Shown here piece by piece: positions 1 through 6,140 of a DNA stretch of 8,737 nucleotides; positions within the stretch are counted from its first letter, which is position 1, and every line of letters begins with the position of its first letter. Below the pieces are notes generated by a model that saw nothing but the letters and a program-made list of their open reading frames with translations, was not told where the DNA came from and ran no database searches. Made by a program: the position numbers and the translations under genes. Origin of the DNA: Spirochaetia bacterium (lineage in GTDB: Bacteria; Spirochaetota; Spirochaetia; Treponematales; Breznakiellaceae); assembly GCA_026002265.1 (NCBI GenBank), contig BOBG01000085.1, positions 1-8,737 of the forward strand, read 5' to 3'.

Positions 1-525
1 GGAAGAAAGCAGTCCGGATCAGTGGAAAAATTATGGGGAAAGAGCACTACCGGTTTAAATTTTTACGAATTCTAACTATCTCTTTTTCCTGTAAAAAGGT
101 GCTAGAGGTCTGTCCCCACTATCTCATTGTATCTAAACGATATATCCACCCCCAGATCGATCCCAGAAAAATTCCGGAGGAAAAAAGCGGTACAGATCAG
201 TGGAAAAATTATGGATCGATCTCTACCGGTTTAAATTTTTACGAATTCTAACTATCTCTTTTTATTGTAAAAAGGTGCTAGAGGTCTGTCCCCACTATCT
301 CATTATGTATAAACGATATACCACCCCCAGATCGATCCCAGAAAAATTCCGGAGGAAGAAAGCAGTCCGGATCAGCGAAATTATGGGAAAAGAGCGCTAC
401 CGGTTTAAATTTTTACGAATTCTAACTATCTCTTTTTATTGTAAAAAGATGCTAGAGGTCTGTCCCCAATATCTCGTTATGTATAAAAGATACATGCACC
501 CCACCCCAGATCGATCCCGGAAAAG
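1..525. repeat. Three tandem copies of a ~175-bp noncoding repeat
   Basis: Three head-to-tail copies are visible. The shared word CGGTTTAAATTTTTACGAAT begins at 51, 227 and 401, so the period is 176 then 174 bp. Each copy also carries GCTAGAGGTCTGTCCCC (cores at 105-117, 281-293 and 455-467), followed by an ATCTC/GTATAAA-like stretch, a run of C and GATCGATCCC. Copy 1 may be cut by the window edge, and copy 3 decays after about 520. Copies 2 and 3 share a phase, so a repetitive peptide reads through them, but copy 1 is out of phase by 2 nt and no ribosome binding site or known domain is seen. I read the block as noncoding. The GAGGTCTGTCCCC core recurs elsewhere in the window, which suggests a dispersed genomic repeat family. 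Confidence 0.85.
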
Positions 526-533
526 CATGAGAG

Positions 534-627
534 TGAATAGGGTCCACGAATGTCACGAATTAACACGAATAAGATAAGAAAAATTAATTAGTGAATATTC
601 GTGTGTATTAGTGGACATTTTCCGGTG
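534..627 (-). repeat. 75-bp palindromic element, inverted copy of the 4265-4634 family
   Basis: The core at 542-616 begins GTCCACGAATG and ends TTAGTGGAC. It is nearly identical to the reverse complement of the units at 4416-4490 and 4541-4615, with only a few substitutions. Similarity extends outwards (TGAATAG before it, TTTCCGG after it). The element is an imperfect palindrome with 6-bp perfect ends (GTCCAC/GTGGAC) and internal repeats of CACGAAT spaced about 10 bp apart. It lies on the other side of the gh31-holB gene pair, in the opposite orientation to the downstream array. Confidence 0.85.
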
Positions 628-657
628 CGAAAGGCTCAAGGAACGCTTGATCGATCT

Positions 658-684
658 GCCCCCGGTTTTCCGGGGGCTTTTTTT
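658..684 (+). terminator. Rho-independent terminator without an upstream gene
   Basis: GCCCCCGG (658-665) pairs perfectly with CCGGGGGC (670-677) across a TTTT loop, and seven T follow (678-684). This is a textbook intrinsic terminator for plus-strand transcription. No plus-strand gene is recognisable in the 657 nt before it, which are repeats. It may be the surviving tail of a gene displaced by repeat insertion, or it may insulate the following gene from upstream transcription. A weaker hairpin, TCAAG-GAACG-CTTGA (636-650), lies just before it. Confidence 0.8.
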
Positions 685-694
685 GACTGATTTT

Positions 695-750
695 GGGGAC
701 AGACCTCCGGTACTCTTTTTGGTGTAATGAGATAGTTGGGGTCAGACCTC
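695..750 (-). repeat. Two inverted fragments of the GAGGTCTGTCCCC repeat
   Basis: GGGGACAGACCTC at 695-707 is the exact reverse complement of the core word found in the 175-bp repeats. A second, mutated copy, GGGGTCAGACCTC, sits at 738-750. It is preceded by AATGAGATAGT, which matches the reverse complement of the ACTATCTCATT flank of the 175-bp units. So 725-750 is an inverted partial copy of the upstream repeat. Confidence 0.7.
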
Positions 751-794
751 GATCTGAATTTTCGACTGGCTCAGGGAACGCTTTCAACTACGAG

Positions 795-871
795 GGGGGT
801 GCCGGCATCACGACAGGCTCGATGCCCGGTTATCGAGCCTGTCGTGATAGAGGCAGGGGGAAGACACCCCC
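795..871. repeat. Perfect 16-bp hairpin with nested outer stem (REP-like)
   Basis: The arm ATCACGACAGGCTCGA (807-822) is the exact reverse complement of 833-848, with a 10-nt loop (TGCCCGGTTA). An outer 7-bp pairing, GGGGGTG (795-801) with CACCCCC (865-871), encloses it with unpaired internal sequence. The hairpin ends about 35 nt before the candidate -35 box of the next gene. No clear T run follows the stems, so I do not call a terminator. A REP-like or insertion-derived palindrome is the likeliest reading, and an operator or mRNA-level role is possible. Confidence 0.75.
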
Positions 872-881
872 TTTAATTTTC

Positions 882-910
882 TTTACTTATTGCCTGGTTT
901 GCGGTACTAT
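882..910 (+). promoter_or_regulatory. Candidate sigma-70-type promoter of the GH31 gene
   Basis: TTTACT (882-887) and TACTAT (905-910) are separated by 17 nt, each matching 4 of 6 consensus bases. The ATG is only 6 nt after the -10 box, and no Shine-Dalgarno sequence is visible between them. If this promoter is real, the transcript would be leaderless or nearly so. The match is weak and could be chance. Confidence 0.3.
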
Positions 911-916
911 ATAGAT

Positions 917-2974
917 ATGAAATTTACTAATGGGTATTGGCTTACAAAAGAGGGTGTGGAGCCTCATTTTGCTGCAACTGCGGTGGAAGCGCACAAATGC
1001 GGTGATGAGCTTGTTGTATATGCTCCCGATAAACAAATACACACGCGGGGCGATACGCTTAATAGGCCGGAACTTAGGATCCGGTATTCAAGTCCGATGA
1101 AGAATGTTATCCGGGTACGGATTACGCATTTTGACGGACAGGCGGATGCGGCTCCGCATTTTGAATTATATGAGGATGAGTCTTTCAAAGGTGATGGTAG
1201 CGTTAGTCCGGAGGAGGCAGTGTTTAGCGCAGGTGATTTTTCGGTGCATATTCCTTTGGGGGGAATATGGGATGTGAGCTTCCGGGCTGGCGGCAAAATA
1301 ATCACCAAGTGCGAGACAAAATCTACCGGTTATATATTCAGCCACCGCGATCACCATTTCCGGGAAGACCCCTTTTTGGCATTTCCAGATGGGGACACAC
1401 GGCCCCATGCTGGCAGCTTTATAAAAGAAGAGCTGTCGCTTCAAGTAGGCGAGTATGTGTACGGCTTTGGCGAGCGATTCGGACCCTTTATCAAAAATGG
1501 GCAGAGTATTGAGATATGGAATGCTGATGGCGGAACTGCCAGTGATCAAGGTTACAAAAATATCCCCTTTTATCTGACGAATAAAGGCTACGGCGTTTTT
1601 GCCAACAATACCGGAAAGGTGGATTTTGAAGTAGCAAGTGAAAAAACGTCCCGGGTACAGTTCAGTGTGCAAGGCGAATCACTCGAATATTTTATTATTT
1701 ACGGGCCATCTCCAAAACAAATCCTTGAACGCTACACAGCTCTAACCGGCCGGTCGCCGCTTTTGGACGAATCTACTTTTGGGCTATGGCTTTCCACGAG
1801 CTTTACAACATCTTATGATGAAAAAACGGTGATGGGATTCATTGACGGTATGCTGGAACGCGGCATTCCGCTGAATGTTTTTCACTTCGATTGCTTTTGG
1901 ATGAAAGGTTTTAACTGGACCGATTTCTGCTGGGATAAAGATACTTTTCCGGATCCGGCCGGTATGATCAAGAGGATAAAGGAAAAAGGATTAAAGGTTT
2001 CAGTATGGATGAATCCGTATGTAGCGCAACGATCCTGGCTTTTTGAGGAGGGCCGGCAAAAGGGTTATTTTCTCAAGAAAAAAGACGGATCTGTTCATCA
2101 GACTGACTTGTGGCAAGCCGGTATGGCAATTGTTGATTTCACGAATCCTGACGCTGCACAATGGTATACCGGAAAGTTGGGCGAGATTCTCGATATGGGT
2201 GTGGATTTTGTTAAAACTGATTTCGGCGAGCGTATCCCCCTGGATGCGGTGTATTGTAACGCCAAGGATCCGGTGATGATGCACAATTACTACACTTATA
2301 TGTACAATAAAACAATTTTTGAATTTCTTGAACAGAAAAAAGGAAAGGGAAAAGCGTGTCTCTTCGCCCGATCTGCCACAGTCGGTTCGCAAAAATTTCC
2401 ACTTCACTGGGGCGGCGACTGTGAATCAACTTTTGAGGCGATGGCGGAAACGCTGCGCGGCGGACTTTCACTGGGGCTTTCCGGCTTTGGTTTTTGGAGT
2501 CACGATATTGGCGGCTTTGAGGGTACGCCTGATCCGGTGCTTTTTAAACGGTGGCTGGCATTCGGTTTACTTTCGTCACATAGCCGGCTCCACGGCAGCG
2601 ATTCCTACCGGGTTCCGTGGAATGTTGATGAAGAATCAGTGGCTGTGTGTAAATTTTTTGCCGAACTAAAAAAATCCCTGTTGCCCTATTTACTTGAAAT
2701 ACAAAAAGAAGCGCACGAAAAGGGCCTGCCGGTACTTCGTGCTATGGTGCTGGAATTTCCTGACGATCCGGTGTGCCAGCTTCTTGACCGGCAGTATATG
2801 CTTGGGCCGGATATTCTAGTGGCGCCGATTTTTAGTGCAGATAACACGGTGGAATACTACCTCCCGCCGGGAACATGGACGCACCTCATTGACAAGCGCA
2901 GCGAGGCTGGCGGAAAATGGATAAAAGAACAATACGCTTTTACCAGTATAGCGATATGGAAACGAGTGAAATAA
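917..2974 (+). CDS. yicI: GH31 alpha-xylosidase (YicI type), C-terminally truncated
   Basis: This glycoside hydrolase of family 31 is expected to release alpha-linked xylose from isoprimeverose and xyloglucan-type oligosaccharides in the cytoplasm by a retaining mechanism. The ATG at 917 (MKFTNGYWL) is preferred over the in-frame TTG at 890 because it matches the usual YicI N-terminus. From this start the protein has 685 residues. It has an N-terminal beta-sandwich region, then a barrel from about residue 285. HFDCFWMK lies at 323-330. The nucleophile is D435 in KTDFGERIP and the acid/base is D501 in HWGGDC; their 66-residue spacing equals that of E. coli YicI (D416/D482). The sequence stops at FTSIAIWKRVK, where YicI (772 residues) continues for roughly 110 more residues forming the distal beta-sandwich domain. 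The holB-like gene starts 3 nt later. The active site is intact, but the missing domain may make this a decaying gene. Alpha-xylosidase specificity is inferred from close similarity to YicI. Confidence 0.92.
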   Translation: MKFTNGYWLTKEGVEPHFAATAVEAHKCGDELVVYAPDKQIHTRGDTLNRPELRIRYSSPMKNVIRVRITHFDGQADAAPHFELYEDESFKGDGSVSPEEAVFSAGDFSVHIPLGGIWDVSFRAGGKIITKCETKSTGYIFSHRDHHFREDPFLAFPDGDTRPHAGSFIKEELSLQVGEYVYGFGERFGPFIKNGQSIEIWNADGGTASDQGYKNIPFYLTNKGYGVFANNTGKVDFEVASEKTSRVQFSVQGESLEYFIIYGPSPKQILERYTALTGRSPLLDESTFGLWLSTSFTTSYDEKTVMGFIDGMLERGIPLNVFHFDCFWMKGFNWTDFCWDKDTFPDPAGMIKRIKEKGLKVSVWMNPYVAQRSWLFEEGRQKGYFLKKKDGSVHQTDLWQAGMAIVDFTNPDAAQWYTGKLGEILDMGVDFVKTDFGERIPLDAVYCNAKDPVMMHNYYTYMYNKTIFEFLEQKKGKGKACLFARSATVGSQKFPLHWGGDCESTFEAMAETLRGGLSLGLSGFGFWSHDIGGFEGTPDPVLFKRWLAFGLLSSHSRLHGSDSYRVPWNVDEESVAVCKFFAELKKSLLPYLLEIQKEAHEKGLPVLRAMVLEFPDDPVCQLLDRQYMLGPDILVAPIFSADNTVEYYLPPGTWTHLIDKRSEAGGKWIKEQYAFTSIAIWKRVK

Positions 2975-2977
2975 TAC

Positions 2978-4243
2978 ATGTTTGAATCTGTTTTTTATCA
3001 GAGTGCCGTGCAGCAACTCGCCGCTGACATTGCTGGCGCGAGTTTAGCTCCTTCGCTCCTGTTTTCCGGTCCGGCTTTTTCCGGAAAAGGAACGGCTGCG
3101 CTGGAGTTGGCTCGAATATGTTCTTGTGGGAATCCGGAATCCCTTGCCTGTGAATGTTCGTCCTGTAAACATCACCGGATTCTTTCGCATCCGGATCTGT
3201 TAATGCTCGGTCCCCGGGATTTTTCGGCAGAGATAGCAGCGAGTGCGGCTGCCTTTGCCAGAGATCGGTCGTTGAAAACGCTTCTTGTCAGGGCTATCCG
3301 GAAATTACTCGGCCGGTTTGCACCGGTTTTGCTGGAAGATGATCCGAAATTTTCAAAAATCGGCGGATTGATCGTGTCTCTGGAAGAAAATTTAGGAGAA
3401 TTATATACACTGCCGGAAGATACAACACCGGAACAAGTGCAGAAGCAGATCGATTCTCTTACAAAAGATGCCTTTAAATTGGAATCCGAGGGCATGAGTG
3501 ATTCGATTCCAATAGCCCATATCCGGCGGGCCGGCGTTTGGGCTCATCTCAGTCCGACCAGTAACGCAAAAGTTCTGCTCATCGAAAATGCTGATAGGAT
3601 GCAGGAAGGCTCCCGGAACGCACTGTTGAAACTGCTCGAAGAGCCACCGGAGTATCTAAGCATTGTGCTGACAACGCCGCGTGAAAAAGCTCTGCTGCCG
3701 ACCATTTTGTCGCGGGTCCGTCCCTACCGGTTTACAAAACGGGACCGAGAATCCGAAATTATCCAGAAGGTGTTCCATGAAAAAAGCGATCTGGACATTG
3801 GTACCTACCTTGGTTCTTTTTTACCGGTAAAGGAATCTTCGCTCCGGCCCCTTGCGGCGCTCTTTGCAGCATCGGTTGCACGGGCGGGAATCAGGGAGTG
3901 TCAACGCCGGCGGAAGGAGAATCCGGACCATCTGATTGCACTCGGTAAATATGCAACACCTTGCGCTGAAAAGGCCGGACTCGGTAAAGGTGATGAACAT
4001 GTAAATATAACCATTGAGAAAATTCTCGACGCCACTGACAAGTTTTCTCTACGCGGTTCCTTTTCCCGGTTTTTGGCATCACTGCTGGCGGTGGTTGCTG
4101 AGAGTCGAGGTCTGTCCCCCGCATCCGGCGATGTGTGGCGGAAATCCGTTACTGAAGCGAACCAAGGTGTGGAAATTTACAATCAGACTCCGGCGCTTGC
4201 GATGGAACGGCTCAGTTTTGATCTGGGAAGGAATTTGGTATGA
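2978..4243 (+). CDS. holB: DNA polymerase III clamp-loader subunit, delta'/HolB-like
   Basis: This AAA+ clamp-loader subunit is expected to help place the sliding clamp on DNA. Its 421 residues show a P-loop GPAFSGKGT (31-39), a cysteine cluster (C48, C50, C58, C60, C63) like the zinc knuckle of clamp-loader subunits, then HPD (71-73). Further on are IAHIRR (179-184), a degenerate Walker B (KVLLIENADRM, 198-208), LLKLLEEPPEYLSIVLTTP (216-234) and ILSRVRPYRF (243-252). The E-N-A-D Walker B resembles HolB rather than DnaX, which has D-E. The usual SRC motif is SRV here. About 95 residues (roughly 81-175) are inserted between HPD and IAHIRR, where HolB proteins usually have about 20. The C-terminus carries the repeat word GAGGTCTGTCCCC in frame as RGLSP. 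The start is 3 nt after the GH31 stop and has only a weak ribosome binding site, so translation may be coupled. DnaX-like naming is an alternative. Confidence 0.8.
   Translation: MFESVFYQSAVQQLAADIAGASLAPSLLFSGPAFSGKGTAALELARICSCGNPESLACECSSCKHHRILSHPDLLMLGPRDFSAEIAASAAAFARDRSLKTLLVRAIRKLLGRFAPVLLEDDPKFSKIGGLIVSLEENLGELYTLPEDTTPEQVQKQIDSLTKDAFKLESEGMSDSIPIAHIRRAGVWAHLSPTSNAKVLLIENADRMQEGSRNALLKLLEEPPEYLSIVLTTPREKALLPTILSRVRPYRFTKRDRESEIIQKVFHEKSDLDIGTYLGSFLPVKESSLRPLAALFAASVARAGIRECQRRRKENPDHLIALGKYATPCAEKAGLGKGDEHVNITIEKILDATDKFSLRGSFSRFLASLLAVVAESRGLSPASGDVWRKSVTEANQGVEIYNQTPALAMERLSFDLGRNLV
4107..4119 (+). repeat. Repeat core word inside the holB reading frame
   Basis: GAGGTCTGTCCCC here is identical to the core of the three 175-bp repeats and to the reverse complement at 695-707. 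It lies in frame and encodes part of AESRGLSPAS in the C-terminal region of the HolB-like protein. Five exact copies of a 13-mer in 8.7 kb are far beyond chance. No wider similarity to the 175-bp unit is apparent around this copy. Confidence 0.6.
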
Positions 4244-4308
4244 ACGACAGAGGTCCGGCGGGATTCTCTTATTCATATATTCGCGCCTATACTTCGTGTC
4301 CTTTGTAG
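4240..4308 (+). pseudogene. Possible 5' stub of a third operon gene, cut off by repeats
   Basis: An ATG at 4240 overlaps the holB TGA (ATGA). It is preceded by GGAAGG (4226-4231) with 8 nt spacing, a better ribosome binding site than that of either upstream gene. The frame reads MNDRGPAG and then runs into repeat sequence (from about 4265), ending at TAG (4306-4308) after 22 codons. This arrangement is what one expects of a translationally coupled third gene whose body was deleted or displaced by the repeat array. It could instead be a fortuitous short frame, and I cannot identify the lost gene. Confidence 0.3.
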
Positions 4309-4634
4309 TTGCACTACTTTATTCATTTTTCTTATTCGTGTTAATTCGTGCCATTCGTGGATCCTATTCATATATTCGTGCCTAGACTTTCTTTATTACG
4401 GATCCGGAAAGAGCGGTCCACTAATACACACGAATATTCACTAATTAGCTTTTCTTATCTTATTCGTGTACATTCGTGCCATTCGTGGACTCTATTCATA
4501 TATCGTACCTAGACTTTCTTTATTACGGATCCGGAGAGCGGTCCACTAATACACACGAATATTCACTAATTAGCTTTTCTTATCTTATTCGTGTACATTC
4601 GTGCCATTCGTGGACTCTATTCATATATTCGTAC
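4265..4634. repeat. Tandem array of 125-bp units with a 75-bp imperfect palindrome
   Basis: Two complete 75-bp elements at 4416-4490 and 4541-4615 start with GTCCACTAATACACACGAAT and end with CATTCGTGCCATTCGTGGAC; the offset is 125 bp. Each is an imperfect palindrome: about 25 of 32 arm positions pair, allowing one bulged base. ATTCGTG is repeated three times at 9-11 bp spacing in the right arm. Between them lies a spacer of about 50 bp with ATTCATATAT, CCTAGACTTTCTTTATTACG and GATCCGGA. A partial element at about 4321-4360 and a diverged spacer-like stretch at 4265-4290 extend the array to the left, and a spacer start closes it at 4616-4634. It fills the gap between two convergent genes and may form structured RNA from either strand. 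No long T run marks a classical terminator. Confidence 0.88.
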
Positions 4635-4636
4635 AT

Positions 4637-4795
4637 CGAAAATATTCTCATGCTTCTGGAACGTGTTCTAACACTTCTGGAACACATTCCAAGACCTCTA
4701 GAACTTATTCCAAATTTGATAGGGATTGTTCCAACATAACTAGAACATATTACAATACATCTAGGGAGTTCCCTAATACATCAGGAATATATTCC
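4637..4795. repeat. Eight 21-bp units, each centred on a GGAAnnnnTTCC dyad
   Basis: Dyads of 12 bp begin at 4637, 4658, 4679, 4700, 4721, 4742, 4763 and 4784, exactly 21 bp apart. Examples are GGAACACATTCC (4679), AGAACTTATTCC (4700), AGGGAGTTCCCT (4763) and the perfect palindrome GGAATATATTCC (4784). Spacers contain CAAGACCTCT- or TAATACATC-like sequence. The 4637 unit is degenerate (GAA/TTCT), and a further related dyad at 4828-4839 is 2 bp out of phase. The period is two helical turns, so all dyads face the same side of the DNA. In protein terms the plus strand gives heptads such as TSGTHSK, but there is no ribosome binding site. The array lies directly downstream of the binding-protein gene stop codon. 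Confidence 0.85.
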
Positions 4796-4837
4796 AGAAT
4801 GTCAGATAAACTCCCCAGCATCGATAGAGAATCTGTT

Positions 4838-6091
4838 CTACTTACCTTCTATCGCTCTCCACTGACGCTCGATAGCCGCACAGGTTTGATCTTTTGTGGC
4901 AGTACCGCCGATATAAGCCTGTAAAAGCTCTCCGAAAGCCTGATGGAAGGCATCGGTCGAGTAGATGATGGTAAGCGGGAGGCTGCCTTCTCTTGCTACA
5001 AGCGCTGAGCCTTGCTTAGGGACTTCAAGATTAGGGATTGTGCCGGCCGTAATCGGCGGAACGACTTTAGCGACATTGGCGAACCAGCCCTTGCCGTAAT
5101 CGGAAGTATACCACCAGTTTACAAACGCAAGTAGTTCAGCCTGATGTTTAGAAGTGTTGCTGACACGCATTGCCTGATCCGCACCGGTAACAAGTTTGCA
5201 GTCCGCCGGGTTATTTGATACCGGGTAACCGTCAAAACCAATCCGGAGCCGGGGGTTAATTTTAAGGCTGTCCTCTTCGATCCATGCGCCCTGACCATTG
5301 GTCATTGCGGCTTGTCCATTGGCAAAAGCTGCAATTTCCCGATCCAACGTAGTCTCAAGGGGTTTGTCGTCACCGTAGCGTTTTACCAGATCAAGATACC
5401 GGAAAAAGTCATTGTACAGCCGAGGATAATCGGAAATCTTCGCCTGTCCCTGCTCGAATTTTCTAATAAGAGCGACAGGATCATCACTTGCTGTGGCAAA
5501 AAAGTTCATCGCAGTATGTTTATAAACCCACCACTCGCCGAACCCGGATGTAAAAGGTTTAATACCAAGCGCCGAAATCTTCTGGCAGGCACTTTCAAGC
5601 GCGTCAAGGGTTTGAGGGAATTCGGTGATGCCGGCTCTTTCAAAAATATCTTTGTTGTAAAGGATGCCGAAAAAATTACCCTTAATAGCGAAGCCGTAAG
5701 GACCGGAATTATCAGTCATAGACTTAAAGCCGTCTGCAACAGCCGGAATCATCGCCCGTGCCAAAGGCTGAGTATCAAGATTCAGACTGTACTCACGGTA
5801 TGAGTCGATTTCAGCGCCGGCAGTACTGGTAAAAATATCCGGAACATCACCGGAATTGAGCTTGGTCTTGAGCATGGCCGGATACTGATCCTGCGTAGTC
5901 TCGTAATTAATTGTGACACCGGGTTCAATTTTCTTATACTCCGCAATTAATTCCCGGATCGCATCAGCATACTCCGGCTGAGAGATAAACATATATATCT
6001 CCGTGCCGCTTCTTGACTGCTGCGTTCCATTAGCAAACGCTCCGGTCGCCATAATTGCTCCCATAATGAGAGCGCACATACACTTCTTCAT
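4838..6091 (-). CDS. Sugar ABC transporter periplasmic substrate-binding protein
   Basis: This is an extracellular solute-binding protein of family 1 (CUT1 type) that captures a carbohydrate and delivers it to the membrane permease. The ATG at 6091 is chosen over the in-frame ATG at 6106 because a strong GGAGGAA site lies just before it and the N-terminus becomes MKKCMCALIMGAIMATG, a clean signal peptide. The predicted cleavage is after AFA (residue 20). There is no lipobox cysteine at the cleavage site, so a soluble periplasmic protein is expected. The mature part has the usual two-lobe family features, including GDVPDIFTS, a FGILYNKDIFERAGI stretch and a W-rich AFVNWWYTSDYG near the C-terminal side. 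Length is 417 residues, normal for the family. It is the last gene of the permease operon, 49 nt after the preceding stop. The ligand cannot be read from sequence; xylosyl-oligosaccharide is a guess from the nearby alpha-xylosidase. Confidence 0.9.
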   Translation of the reverse strand: MKKCMCALIMGAIMATGAFANGTQQSRSGTEIYMFISQPEYADAIRELIAEYKKIEPGVTINYETTQDQYPAMLKTKLNSGDVPDIFTSTAGAEIDSYREYSLNLDTQPLARAMIPAVADGFKSMTDNSGPYGFAIKGNFFGILYNKDIFERAGITEFPQTLDALESACQKISALGIKPFTSGFGEWWVYKHTAMNFFATASDDPVALIRKFEQGQAKISDYPRLYNDFFRYLDLVKRYGDDKPLETTLDREIAAFANGQAAMTNGQGAWIEEDSLKINPRLRIGFDGYPVSNNPADCKLVTGADQAMRVSNTSKHQAELLAFVNWWYTSDYGKGWFANVAKVVPPITAGTIPNLEVPKQGSALVAREGSLPLTIIYSTDAFHQAFGELLQAYIGGTATKDQTCAAIERQWRAIEGK

Positions 6092-6093
6092 AA

Positions 6094-6100
6094 TTCCTCC
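6094..6100 (-). promoter_or_regulatory. Ribosome binding site fixing the binding-protein start
   Basis: On the minus strand GGAGGAA lies immediately upstream of the ATG at 6091 (4 nt after GGAGG). It sits between the two possible start codons, so it supports the downstream one. Confidence 0.75.
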
Positions 6101-6122
6101 GCACATAAAATATTTTTTTTAA

Positions 6123-6134
6123 CGGGATTTCCCG
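6123..6134 (-). other. Small intercistronic hairpin
   Basis: CGGGATTTCCCG is a short inverted repeat (CGGG/CCCG, 4-nt loop, extendable by an A-T pair) between the second permease gene and the binding-protein gene. On the transcribed strand it is followed by an A-rich stretch rather than a T run, so it is not a terminator. Hairpins at this position can set relative mRNA levels of permease and binding protein, but that is only a possibility here. Confidence 0.3.
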
Positions 6135-6140
6135 AAAAAT

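Larger units (their letters stand above)
633..783. repeat. Duplicated GGCTCARGGAACGCTT word
   Basis: GGCTCAAGGAACGCTT at 633-648 recurs as GGCTCAGGGAACGCTT at 768-783, identical at 15 of 16 positions. The second copy is preceded by TTCGACT, and the nearby hairpin at 807-848 contains CGACAGGCTCGA, so these look like members of one dispersed CGACNGGCTC repeat family. The coordinates span both copies. The terminator and an inverted repeat fragment lie between them. Confidence 0.5.

Noticed and set aside
33..577. Open frames giving repeated peptides such as FLRILTISFYCKK
   Set aside because: They arise from the tandem 175-bp repeat, shift phase between copies 1 and 2, and have no ribosome binding site or recognisable domain.
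4265..4634. CRISPR array
   Set aside because: Repeats are 75-bp palindromes with a repeated, not unique, spacer, and no cas gene is present.
4601..4924. Plus-strand frame with heptads such as TSGTHSK over the 21-bp array
   Set aside because: The start would be a GTG inside the palindromic repeat, with no ribosome binding site, and the frame runs into the antisense of the binding-protein gene.
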